This document shows, piece after piece, positions 50,264-58,605 of a DNA stretch of 58,907 nt. The number at the start of each line of letters is the position of its first letter. Positions within the stretch are counted from its first letter, which is position 1. This DNA is from Planctomycetota bacterium (GTDB lineage: Bacteria > Planctomycetota > Phycisphaerae > Sedimentisphaerales > Anaerobacaceae): assembly GCA_022566315.1 (NCBI GenBank), contig JADFJC010000009.1, positions 1 to 58,907 on the forward strand. The letters run 5' to 3'. A model generated the notes under the pieces. It had not been told where the DNA came from. It made no database searches and saw only the letters and a program-made list of their open reading frames with translations. The position numbers were made by a program, and so were the translations under genes.

Positions 50264-51073
50264 GTGAGGCGAAAAAGAACAGGATTTACAGTTATTGAGC
50301 TGTTAGCGGCTCTTGGGATAATTGCGCTGATGGTTGGGCTGCTCATCCCTGCTTTAAGTATGGTGCGCAGAACCGCAAAAGAAACAAAACAAAAGGCTCA
50401 GTTTACAACAATCAGTCTGGCTCTGACGACCTTTAAGAACGATTATGGTGACTACCCCGGGTCTGACTGGGCATTAGGCAGTGATTACGGCGGTACACAG
50501 AAACTCACTGAAGCCCTTTTAGGCTGGGACCTGTTAGGATTCCATCCGAAATCGGATTTCAGATCTAATGGATTTAACGACGATGGAGTGTTCATATACG
50601 ATGTTGGCAATCCCGTTTTCTTCGACCAGAGAAGAGGCCCTTATCTGGAGCTTGCTACCGCCGATGTTTTTAGATTAGGTAATATCTTTAATAATACCGC
50701 GCCTTTGGCACCGAATACTTTTGTCCTTTGCGATGTATTTGGCGCAAAGAAAGTAACGTTGGCTAACGGCAAAACGGCCAGGGCGGGGACGCCAATTCTT
50801 TATTACAGAGCAAACACTTCCGGCAGAACAATACGTGAAATTTACGATGCTCTGGATAATGACGCCCTTATTCTGATAAAACAGCAGGCAGACAACAAGG
50901 TACATCCCTTAGCCACGACTGCCGGTCAGTATCAATCTTTCTATGATTACATCAGAGACCCGAAGATAAGCGCCAGACCCTGGCCTTACAGACCTGGTTC
51001 TTACATATTGATTTCAGCGGGGGCGGATGGTCTTTACGGGACAGGCGATGACATTCGCAACTTTGGAAATTAA
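50264..51073 (+). CDS. Type II secretion pseudopilin (second of the paralogous pair)
   Basis: A 269-residue pseudopilin with the site GFTVIELLAALGIIALMVGLLIPALS. The body aligns with the previous gene, and a C-terminal SYILISAGADGLYGTGDDI loop is likely Ca-binding. It starts with GTG at 50264, preceded by AGAGGGAA. The pair probably arose by tandem duplication and diverged. Large pseudopilins with this loop are common in planctomycetes, often annotated only as prepilin N-terminal cleavage domain proteins. Confidence 0.88.
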   Translation: MRRKRTGFTVIELLAALGIIALMVGLLIPALSMVRRTAKETKQKAQFTTISLALTTFKNDYGDYPGSDWALGSDYGGTQKLTEALLGWDLLGFHPKSDFRSNGFNDDGVFIYDVGNPVFFDQRRGPYLELATADVFRLGNIFNNTAPLAPNTFVLCDVFGAKKVTLANGKTARAGTPILYYRANTSGRTIREIYDALDNDALILIKQQADNKVHPLATTAGQYQSFYDYIRDPKISARPWPYRPGSYILISAGADGLYGTGDDIRNFGN

Positions 51074-51113
51074 GCCCCCCCCCCATCCACACCCGATTGA
51101 GTAAGCTAAAGCT

Positions 51114-51590
51114 ATGAAAAGTTACAAATACAAGCATGGCGTAACTCTTGTCGAGATATTAGTTGTGGTGGCTATAATCGCGCTGCTGACTACAATGGTA
51201 ATTGGCATCGCCGCTCGTATCAGTAATCAATCCAAAGAAAGGGGACTCGAATGTACTTGTGCACTGCTGGAATCCGCACTGCAGGAATATCACGAATACA
51301 CAGGTAAATTCCCCGAACAGCCTGAAAAGAATTTTACAAACGTGCCCGTGCATTCGGAATATCTTTATAAAGAGCTTCACTTGATACCGGAGTCTCGAGA
51401 GATATTGGAAAAAATCCCCGATTCCCTGGTAAAGAACGAATACGGAGCTGCTGACACGCCGGCGGAGATATATGACCCGTGGGGAACGGTGCTGGATTAT
51501 AGATATGTTCCCGGTGACAATTTCCCGGAGATAATATCGGCTGGGCCGGACAAAATTTTCGGCACCGCAGATGATATAAGTAACAAATGA
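51114..51590 (+). CDS. GspG-like major pseudopilin
   Basis: A 158-residue protein with the prepilin site GVTLVEILVVVAIIALLTTMV (Glu at +5) after a short basic leader. The C-terminal DPWGTVLDYRY...SAGPDKIFGTADDI matches the DPWG and Ca-loop signature of GspG. Size and end suggest it is the major pseudopilin. The upstream gap contains a C9 run. Its stop overlaps the next gene by four bases (ATGA). Confidence 0.86.
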   Translation: MKSYKYKHGVTLVEILVVVAIIALLTTMVIGIAARISNQSKERGLECTCALLESALQEYHEYTGKFPEQPEKNFTNVPVHSEYLYKELHLIPESREILEKIPDSLVKNEYGAADTPAEIYDPWGTVLDYRYVPGDNFPEIISAGPDKIFGTADDISNK

Positions 51591-52483
51591 CAAAGGACAG
51601 GATACAGACGCAGGTTAAAAATAGTTTTCTCGACACTGCTATGAACCATAAACTACAAACTAAACCCGGTCTTACGTTAACGGAGATGGTGGTTGTTATC
51701 GCAACCATATCGCTGCTTGTCGGTTTAGGACTGCCGGCTGTCCGTGTGTTTTTCAACTCGTTCGAGTCTCGTGGCGGCGGAAAGAGTATGATAAGCGCAG
51801 CTTTGTCCGCCGCCCGTGCTATCGCTGCGAAGGAACAGCGCTACGCCGGCATACGGTTCCAGCAGGATTTGGCCGGCAACCAATATATGGTCTTCATAGT
51901 GCACGATTTTGAAAGAACAGGTTTGAACCCTGGTTTTCGGGCGGTTGAAGGTCTCAAGCCAATAAAGCTGTCTGAGAGTGTGGGAGTAATGGACTTGATG
52001 GTCAGAATCAACCACGGTACACGTTGGACCGATGCCGAAGACACCCTCGATGAGCCGATTAAGGTGGCCTACCTTGATGATACGAATCCGCAGAATTTCG
52101 GGCCGGACCAAAAGAATAAATACCTTACGGACACGTCCAGTTTTTCGATTGTTTTCTCACCGAGCGGCAAGCTGATAATGCGCGATGTTCGCGTGAGAAA
52201 CAGAGATGGAATTTACCAGCCCAATAACGGCCTCTCCGGTAAAATCTCAACGGATGCTATCTTCAATTCCCCTGATAATATAACAAGTTATGGGATGGGT
52301 ATGTTCGTTCAGGATGATTATGCTGAGCTTGGCCTGGGGACGGAATTGGGCCGAAACAGGTTTGTTATCTATGATAAAGTCCGGTTTGATAAGTTAGCCC
52401 CAACTGGAAGGTTCAATTACTTAAATAGCCTGGAACTGAACTATATAAACCCATATACAGGAACGATAATCTCGGCGAATTGA
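51587..52483 (+). CDS. GspH/FimT-like pseudopilin
   Basis: A 298-residue prepilin-type protein with the site PGLTLTEMVVVIATISLLVGLGLPAV followed by SMISAALSAARAIAAKEQRYAGIRF, as in GspH/FimT. The reading starts at the ATGA overlap (51587), which would give a 28-residue leader. An inner ATG at 51641 would give a leader of 10 residues, nearer to the norm, so the true start may be there. The rest is unusually long for GspH and of unknown fold. Confidence 0.82.
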   Translation: MTKDRIQTQVKNSFLDTAMNHKLQTKPGLTLTEMVVVIATISLLVGLGLPAVRVFFNSFESRGGGKSMISAALSAARAIAAKEQRYAGIRFQQDLAGNQYMVFIVHDFERTGLNPGFRAVEGLKPIKLSESVGVMDLMVRINHGTRWTDAEDTLDEPIKVAYLDDTNPQNFGPDQKNKYLTDTSSFSIVFSPSGKLIMRDVRVRNRDGIYQPNNGLSGKISTDAIFNSPDNITSYGMGMFVQDDYAELGLGTELGRNRFVIYDKVRFDKLAPTGRFNYLNSLELNYINPYTGTIISAN

Positions 52484-52498
52484 AAAACAAGTTGGCCA

Positions 52499-53230
52499 AT
52501 GAACAATGAACTAAAAAATTCTGGTTTTTCTCTTATCGAGGTTTTGTTGGCCATTGGCACGCTCGCCATTGGGATGCTTTTCATAAGCGGCACATTCCTC
52601 ACCGGTATTCATTTTGCCACCATTGCCACAGAGCGAACCATCGCGGCGATAGCAGCCGACGAGGCTTTCGCAAAAATCAGGTTGTACGGTGTCAGCCTGA
52701 CTAACCCGAATTTAGTGGTTGACCAGATGACACCATTCGAAGTCGTTGTGTTAAATCCCATCGCCCTTGATGAGTTTGCATATCCTTCGACAAAGAGCTT
52801 GGCCCGGAAGCAGTATTACTGGTCTGCGTTGTGCAGGCAAGTGGATTCTAATCCAACTAACCGCCTTGTGCAGGTAACGGTTTTTATCAGCAGAAAAGTT
52901 GGTAACAGAAGCACGTATCCGGGCGGTGCCCAAAGGCCTGTTCCGGTTAAAGTTGGCGTTTCAACTGTTGCCGGGGCTGGTAACAAAAATAAGCTCACGA
53001 TAAATGTATCTGGTGAGGAAACGTTTATCAGCGGCGGTCGTACCATAGCGGACAACCAGACGGGCCGGCTTTATCGAGTCCTGCTGCGTGATGCCGATGC
53101 TCCTAACATAATCGTGCTCGACAGGGATTGGCAGGGCGGGCTGAGCGATTCGGTGTGGGTGGTTCCACCACCTCTCGGCGGCGGAAGATATCCCTGTATA
53201 GCGATATATCAGAAAGTAATCAGATTTTAA
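52499..53230 (+). CDS. GspI/PilV-like pseudopilin
   Basis: A 243-residue pseudopilin with the site SGFSLIEVLLAIGTLAIGMLFISG. The alternation after the helix (GTFLTGIHFATIATERTIAA) resembles GspI/PilV. The gap to the previous gene is 15 bases. The C-terminal half has no recognised domain. It belongs to the minor-pseudopilin set GspH-I-J-K of this operon. Confidence 0.82.
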   Translation: MNNELKNSGFSLIEVLLAIGTLAIGMLFISGTFLTGIHFATIATERTIAAIAADEAFAKIRLYGVSLTNPNLVVDQMTPFEVVVLNPIALDEFAYPSTKSLARKQYYWSALCRQVDSNPTNRLVQVTVFISRKVGNRSTYPGGAQRPVPVKVGVSTVAGAGNKNKLTINVSGEETFISGGRTIADNQTGRLYRVLLRDADAPNIIVLDRDWQGGLSDSVWVVPPPLGGGRYPCIAIYQKVIRF

Positions 53231-53469
53231 CCACGGATTGCGCGGATTACACGGATGAATTTTAGCCACGAAGACACAAGGAAGATAAAAGTGAGCTAAA
53301 TGAGCTAAAGTACGGGTAACAGTATATCAGGGTATCCAGAAAACAAGCCTGATGTTCTGATAGCCTGATGCCCACTACCTGGTATGCTGTACACTGATGG
53401 CCTTAATAGTAAGTACACTTGAGGCACTTTACACTACTCAATTAATGTCTTTTGTGTCTTGGTAGTAGG
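53227..53469. repeat. Composite nested palindrome C
   Basis: The outermost units are TTAACCACGGATTGCGCGGA and CCACGAAGACACAAGG at the left with CTTTTGTGTCTTGG at the right. The next layer is AAAAGTGAGCTAAATGAGC (left) and ACACTTGAGGCACTTTACAC (right), as in composites A and B. The inner layer is AGTATATCAGGGTATCCAG / CCTGATAGCCTGATG. It fills the gap between two pseudopilin genes. Confidence 0.8.
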
Positions 53470-53475
53470 AAAAAA

Positions 53476-54498
53476 ATGAGAAAAGCCTTTACACTAATTG
53501 AGCTTCTGGTAGCTATCGGAATTTTGGCTGTAGTTATGTCGTTTGCGGGCGTGATTTTCAAAGTCAGCATTGGAGCTCATCGCACCACAACCGCAAACGC
53601 TGAAATTATGCAGAAGCTGCGGGCCATTACCAATCAACTCAACACTGACTTCAAAGGCCTCCGGAAGGACGGGGAAATTTTCGTAGTGTGGGTAGCGGCG
53701 CAAAAACCTAACACTAACCCGAATGACCCCAACTCGTATGAGAGATTTGATCGGATAATCTTTTTTGCTGATGGTGATTTTCAATCTTATGGTGCTAACC
53801 CCATTATTCGCGGTAATACTGCAAGAATCTGTTATATGCTTGCTAAGAGGGGCAATCTCAAAGCACAGGCTCAGGACAAAACCAAGCGAGTGCTTGCGAG
53901 AAACCTGCATATATTAACGGCTGACCCGAGCCTTGCTGATTTTCTGGACCCTAACAGTTTCAGTGATGCACAATGGTACGAGTGGAACAACCGGTATGAG
54001 TACGACAAAATATCTTTAGAGGGCTGGAAGAACATTGCGTGGGAGGACAAGATGGATATGCTCACTGCCATGAGCGATATTCAGGTTGGTACCAGTAGTG
54101 TCAGCGAGGCAATCAGGGGAGTGGCGGTCGAACCGGCGGACGCGAATTCAATCCACATGCTTTTGTGCGAGGGCATAGGCGAGTTCAAGATTCAAGGCTG
54201 GTATGACGCCCAGCAGCAATGGGTACCGGAGGTTGACCCGGACGGCAATGGCGATTTGGCGGATACGCATTTCTTCCTGAACGAACCAAATAATGTTCCC
54301 GGCGTGCTGTATAACTCGCTTCGCGGAATCATAAATATCAATAACATTAATTATTCGGGAACTCAGGTGGATGAGGCGCATTTTAACGCTATTCCGGGGC
54401 TTGGGCGTGCGCTTAAGTTCACTTTTACGCTGTACGATTCCAAAGGCATTATAAAAAAAGGCATGACTTTTACTCACATTGTTTATTTAGACAAGTAA
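53476..54498 (+). CDS. GspJ-like pseudopilin
   Basis: A 340-residue pseudopilin with the site AFTLIELLVAIGILAVVMSFAGVIFKVS (again Ala before Phe) and IMQKLRAITNQLNTDFKGL, as in GspJ. ATG 53476 (MRKAFTLIEL) has TAGGA seven bases upstream and gives a four-residue leader ending at the cleavage site. The earlier TTG at 53452 is less likely. Separated from the GspI-like gene by composite palindrome C, so expression may be uncoupled from the upstream genes. Confidence 0.83.
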   Translation: MRKAFTLIELLVAIGILAVVMSFAGVIFKVSIGAHRTTTANAEIMQKLRAITNQLNTDFKGLRKDGEIFVVWVAAQKPNTNPNDPNSYERFDRIIFFADGDFQSYGANPIIRGNTARICYMLAKRGNLKAQAQDKTKRVLARNLHILTADPSLADFLDPNSFSDAQWYEWNNRYEYDKISLEGWKNIAWEDKMDMLTAMSDIQVGTSSVSEAIRGVAVEPADANSIHMLLCEGIGEFKIQGWYDAQQQWVPEVDPDGNGDLADTHFFLNEPNNVPGVLYNSLRGIININNINYSGTQVDEAHFNAIPGLGRALKFTFTLYDSKGIIKKGMTFTHIVYLDK

Positions 54499-54508
54499 TT
54501 TGACAAGA

Positions 54509-57052
54509 ATGAGAACTGTAAACAAGAAATTTCGTAGGGGTACATTTTCCGGCGGTTCTGCCCTTATCCTGGCGGTGGTCCTGACCAGCCTGCTGGCCAT
54601 CATAGGCGTGCTGTTTGTTATGACTACCCGTATTGACAAGATAGGAACGTCCGCAATATCGGAAAACAAAGAACTGGGCTTTGCGATCGAAACGGTCATC
54701 GCAAAGATATCACAGCAATTGGTTTTAGATGTCCCTGGTTTGGATGTCCCCGGCGCAGGGGCCGAATATCAGGACTATCCAGGCCCGGAAGATAAATGGT
54801 TAGCGAGTCTTGAGCCTCATAAATCGGGCAGCAATTATTACTGGCGGCAGATAAGTGATGTTACAGGATATTTGGCCGGCTATAACAGCAACATAGAGGT
54901 AAAGGTTGTAGGTGAGTATGGCGCGATAACCGATTTCAAAAATCTGGTTGCTAATGCCGATGCCGACGGTGATGGTGTAGGCGATTCAAAGTGGATTAAA
55001 CTTGTTGATATAACCTCCGGCAAAGGCAGACCAATTTATGCAGCCATTAGAATTATTGACAACGGGGCAATGTTAAACGTCAATACGGCTTATACGTTTG
55101 ACCTGAGCGATCCTAATACAACTATACTCGACATCGACGGTTCAAGCCAAATGCAGATAAATCTTATGGTCCTGGCCGGCCGAGGGGGTACGCAGGCCGG
55201 CTCAACAGAAGAGACAGATTTGCTCTGGCTGCGAGCAAATAACGGGGTTGGTGTTGACCCGCTGGATTTGCGTAAGTACGAGCAGAATGTTATCTGGAGC
55301 TACGGCGAGCCAATCGGGGCTTATACACCTTTTGATATTTCTGATGAGCTTGAGCTTCGCTACAGGTTCCTGTTGAATCATACCGGTATAGACACACGGC
55401 TGGAAAATTGGGGTGATGAATTCAGAAATAATACTTTATCAACACCTGTAACGTCCGGCGGAGAACCGTTAGATATCTGGTTTAAAAGGGCCTATGATGA
55501 CGGCGGTGTTGACCCAAATTATTATGCGTATCGGCATATCGCCACGACCTACAATATGGACCGGATTATTAATCCCACAGGCTCTGAGCTGAATAACGGA
55601 AAGATGATTGACGTCAATATGCCAGATGTCAGTTTGCTGTACGAGGCGATAAATGCGGGGCTTTTGGATGCCGACCCTAACTTTATGGTTGTGGACACGG
55701 CCGGGTTAGCTGCTCAATTAGCGGTTAATATAGCTGACCATCGTGATTATGATACAGAGGTAACTTATTTGCCGGTTGGGCAGACGATGTATTACGGCTT
55801 TGAGGCCCAGCCGTTTATAAGTGAGATAGCGTTCAGTATCAGCCAGACGGATGCAAATAATTCGACGAATAATGAATTTGCGATTGAGCTTTATAATCCG
55901 TTCGATGTAGATATTCTGTTAGGTAATTTCCGGCTGGAGCTTCACCGGCAAGATGGTAGTGTCGTGAGCGCAATAAATCTGGCTGGCTACGGAATAGCGA
56001 AAGGCAGCCGTTTTGTAGTAACCAACAGCTCTACCGCTTCGATTGGCTTTGGTGTTACGAGTTTGATGCGAACGGGTGAGGGTAAAGAAGACTCTAATCT
56101 GGTATTAGCGACATATCTTTCTCTGGGTACGGACCCGCCGACGTATGCTTTAAGTGAAAGATATGACATTTATCTTCTGAGGACGACATCGGCTGAAGAC
56201 ATTTATCTTGATAAACAGCAAACCGAAGATGGATGGTTTAACTGGGATACCATTAAAGGGACGAGGCAGTCTTACTGCAGGTCTGACAACAATTGGAACG
56301 TCGTGTATCAGGATTTGCAGTCTTCTGTTGAGACATTGGGTGGAATGAATGGCCTAAGCGCAGGGCGAAGGAACTACAATCTTGAAAACTCTGTGGGCCC
56401 TTTTGTTACGATTGGCGACATAGCAAGGGTCCTTAAAGTGGGGCCGAGTACCGACCCCTGCGATATGATTGGTATGCGACTTGCGACAGAGCCAGACGAA
56501 GAGGTCATCCGACTTGATTTGCGGAACCCGGCCTTTGCGAATATTTTTCAGTATCTGACGGTCATCGACCCGGCATCCCATGGCCGCCGAAAGTATGAAA
56601 CGAGAATAAAGGGCCGGATAAACGTCAATACCGCCCCGTGGTTTGTGATAGCGCAATTACCGTGGATGAAGCCTATAATCGCCCAGGAAATAGTTGCGTA
56701 TCGGGATACAGTAGCAGGAGGTTTTGAAAGTATCGGCGAGTTGATGCAGGTTCCACGGATGGGCTATTACGCTTATGACCCTTTGTATAGTTCTGTCGAT
56801 TTAGACCGATTTCCCGACCTCACACCGAGCGATGGAGCGGTGAGCGATTTTGAAGAGCGGGACGTGATTTTCTCGCGGATTAGCAATCTTGTTACCGTGC
56901 GAAGTGATGTTTTTACCGCTTACATTCTCGTTCGCATCGGCGTCGATGGCCCGCAAAAAAGAGTTATAGCCATACTCGATAGAAGCCAAGTCAGCTCTCC
57001 CAGCGATAGAGTGAAAATCGTTGCCTTACACCCCGTTCCAGACCCACGATAA
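54509..57052 (+). CDS. GspK-like large pseudopilus tip protein
   Basis: An 847-residue protein with an N-terminal membrane helix (GGSALILAVVLTSLLAIIGVLFVM) after a basic leader, as in GspK, which lacks the +5 Glu. The C-terminal KGRINVNTAPWFVIAQLPWM...AQEIVAYRD is the helix-hairpin-helix SAM-like domain of GspK. Asp-rich, repeat-like stretches such as ADADGDGVGDSKWI suggest Ca binding. It is more than twice as long as the E. coli protein. ATG 54509 (MRTVNKKF) is preferred to TTG 54500. It closes the operon; GspC, D, L and M are not seen. Confidence 0.82.
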   Translation: MRTVNKKFRRGTFSGGSALILAVVLTSLLAIIGVLFVMTTRIDKIGTSAISENKELGFAIETVIAKISQQLVLDVPGLDVPGAGAEYQDYPGPEDKWLASLEPHKSGSNYYWRQISDVTGYLAGYNSNIEVKVVGEYGAITDFKNLVANADADGDGVGDSKWIKLVDITSGKGRPIYAAIRIIDNGAMLNVNTAYTFDLSDPNTTILDIDGSSQMQINLMVLAGRGGTQAGSTEETDLLWLRANNGVGVDPLDLRKYEQNVIWSYGEPIGAYTPFDISDELELRYRFLLNHTGIDTRLENWGDEFRNNTLSTPVTSGGEPLDIWFKRAYDDGGVDPNYYAYRHIATTYNMDRIINPTGSELNNGKMIDVNMPDVSLLYEAINAGLLDADPNFMVVDTAGLAAQLAVNIADHRDYDTEVTYLPVGQTMYYGFEAQPFISEIAFSISQTDANNSTNNEFAIELYNPFDVDILLGNFRLELHRQDGSVVSAINLAGYGIAKGSRFVVTNSSTASIGFGVTSLMRTGEGKEDSNLVLATYLSLGTDPPTYALSERYDIYLLRTTSAEDIYLDKQQTEDGWFNWDTIKGTRQSYCRSDNNWNVVYQDLQSSVETLGGMNGLSAGRRNYNLENSVGPFVTIGDIARVLKVGPSTDPCDMIGMRLATEPDEEVIRLDLRNPAFANIFQYLTVIDPASHGRRKYETRIKGRINVNTAPWFVIAQLPWMKPIIAQEIVAYRDTVAGGFESIGELMQVPRMGYYAYDPLYSSVDLDRFPDLTPSDGAVSDFEERDVIFSRISNLVTVRSDVFTAYILVRIGVDGPQKRVIAILDRSQVSSPSDRVKIVALHPVPDPR

Positions 57053-57134
57053 GGGATTTTCGATTGCCGATTTTCGATTTTTCTTTTTGGTTTTTGATTG
57101 AAAGCTCCATACCTGGAGTGTAATACCTGGGATT
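57053..57134. repeat. Left simple repeat flanking the four-helix-bundle remnant
   Basis: GATTTTCGATTGCCGATTTTC and TTTTTGATTG units (57056-57100). Their complement returns at 57196-57221 (GGCATTCGGAAATCGAAAAA), on the other side of the gene remnant. Confidence 0.65.
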
Positions 57135-57269
57135 ATGACTCCTGATGAGTTAAAGAAAAGAACCAAACAATTTGGTTTGCGAGTAATCCGACTTGAATCG
57201 GCATTCGGAAATCGAAAAATCGTCAACCATTTAGAAGTTCGAGTAATTTGGAGTGGACTTTTTTGTTAG
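57135..57269 (+). pseudogene. Truncated four-helix-bundle (23S IVP family) gene
   Basis: An open frame of 44 codons starts MTPDELKKRTKQFGLRVIRL, which I recognise as the N-terminus of the four-helix-bundle family to which the 26140 gene also belongs (another subgroup). Homology stops after 20 residues at the edge of a simple repeat. The remaining residues come from repeat sequence and from the 3' end of the oppositely oriented suhB-like gene. The missing part is about 100 residues. It is thus a remnant, apparently lost by recombination between the flanking repeats. Confidence 0.65.
57196..57221. repeat. Right simple repeat flanking the four-helix-bundle remnant
   Basis: TCGGCATTCGGAAATCGAAA and following AAATCG are the approximate inverse complement of the CGATTGCCGATTTTCGATTT stretch at 57061-57080. 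Confidence 0.6.
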
Positions 57270-58038
57270 ACGCTATCACCTGAAATTGCTGAGTTTCATA
57301 GTTTTCCAAATCGAGGGGAAAGATTTTTTTCCCTTGCCAATCGGTAACGATAGCTCCGGCGGCCTCGGCGATTATGGTCCCGGCTGCTATGTCCCACAAC
57401 TTCGGGTCGGAGGCAATGGTGGCTATAAAGCCGCCCTTTGCCACGTATGCCAACTGCAAAGCAGTTGTGCCTAAATTTCGGAATTTTGTCCGCTGCATAA
57501 TTTCACAGGTCCATGACGGCACGCCATTATCAAAATGGCTATCCAGGCCAACGCTTGAAAATTTGTCCATCGTTTCCTGGCTCGCAGTTATTCGCCTGTT
57601 ATTCAATTGTGCTTCGCCGCCTTTGACAGCAGTGAACATTGAGTCTGTAGCCGGCTCGAAAATCACACCTACAATCGGTTCGCCCTGGTATATTGCCGCT
57701 ATACTAACGGTAAATAAGAGCATGCGATGCGCGAAATTGTTTGTTCCATCTATCGGGTCGATGGCCCACCAGAACGGCTGGTCGCCTCGTGGAGATTGCT
57801 TAAACATCTTACCCTGTTCACCTTCCTCGGCGATAAAGCCGTGGTCGGGATAGTTCTCCTTGATTCGGTCGATGATTATCTTCTGGCATCGAGCGTCGGC
57901 CTGGGTTACCAGCTCGTTGCTGTTCTTGACCGAAATTTTGATGTAATTGATTTCCTCCATCGCACGTTGGCCTGCCAGGCGTGCCGCCACGATAGCTGTT
58001 TCCAGTATTCTGCTCAAATCTCTCTGCTCTAATTGCAT
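57223..58038 (-). CDS. suhB: Inositol-monophosphatase family protein
   Basis: A Mg-dependent phosphatase of 271 residues. It shows the metal site HGFIAEEGE, IDPIDGTNNFAHRM and, near the end, LWDIAAGTIIAEAAGAIVTDW (WDxAAG). Substrates in the family are inositol phosphate, fructose-1,6-bisphosphate or PAP; SuhB also takes part in rRNA antitermination in E. coli. The substrate is not decided here. ATG start near 58036. Divergent from the DUF2752 gene, with the two starts about 100 bases apart. Confidence 0.9.
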   Translation of the reverse strand: MQLEQRDLSRILETAIVAARLAGQRAMEEINYIKISVKNSNELVTQADARCQKIIIDRIKENYPDHGFIAEEGEQGKMFKQSPRGDQPFWWAIDPIDGTNNFAHRMLLFTVSIAAIYQGEPIVGVIFEPATDSMFTAVKGGEAQLNNRRITASQETMDKFSSVGLDSHFDNGVPSWTCEIMQRTKFRNLGTTALQLAYVAKGGFIATIASDPKLWDIAAGTIIAEAAGAIVTDWQGKKIFPLDLENYETQQFQVIASNKKVHSKLLELLNG

Positions 58039-58099
58039 ATTCGTATCTCACATCGCATAGTTCGTATTTTGTTAATAACTAACGGGCGTTGGTCGTTTC

Positions 58100-58128
58100 T
58101 TGACAGAATTACCCGGTTGCTCTATTCT
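58100..58128 (+). promoter_or_regulatory. Promoter giving a nearly leaderless DUF2752 mRNA
   Basis: TTGACA (58100-58105), 17 bases, and TATTCT (58123-58128). The predicted start near 58135 is only about three bases from the ATG at 58138, and no Shine-Dalgarno is present between them. Confidence 0.6.
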
Positions 58129-58137
58129 AACGTAGTT

Positions 58138-58605
58138 ATGCAAATAATCCAACAGGTAAATAAGCTGAAAATTTTTAGCCGAGCATCGTTTCGCCAGCGG
58201 ATGGCAGCGGCGATTGTCTGCCTGGCGGTGGTTGGTTTCTTCGGAATTTTTGCGCTGGCGGAACATTATAATATCAATATGGGTCGGTGGCTTGGGTATT
58301 GCGGTTTCCAGCAAAGATACGGGCTGCCGTGTCCAACGTGCGGGATGACCACTGCGGTACTCGTCTTCGCCCAGGGTAAAATCTTCGAGGCGTTATATAT
58401 CCAGCCGGCCTGTGCGTTATTATGTAGTGTGCTGGTGGTTACAGCGTTTTTGGCTTTTGTTATAGCCGTTTGGGGGGTGTATTTCCGCTTTTTAGAGCGT
58501 TTTTTTGCGGAGGTTAAGGTAAGGTACATCATTTTAGCCCTGATAGTTATTATTGCCGCCGGCTGGGCGGTAACGTTAGCTCGGGCACTGGCAGCAAGTA
58601 ATTGA
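58138..58605 (+). CDS. DUF2752 membrane protein
   Basis: A 155-residue protein with about three membrane segments (near 20-42, 85-115, 130-150) and the DUF2752 motif CPTCGMTTAVLVFAQGKIFEAL (normally CPxCGxTTA) after the first segment, preceded by GYCGFQQRYGLP. The family is widespread and of unknown role. I start at ATG 58138 (MQIIQQVNKL); the longer frame to 58033 would begin upstream of the promoter and overlap suhB. Confidence 0.85.
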   Translation: MQIIQQVNKLKIFSRASFRQRMAAAIVCLAVVGFFGIFALAEHYNINMGRWLGYCGFQQRYGLPCPTCGMTTAVLVFAQGKIFEALYIQPACALLCSVLVVTAFLAFVIAVWGVYFRFLERFFAEVKVRYIILALIVIIAAGWAVTLARALAASN

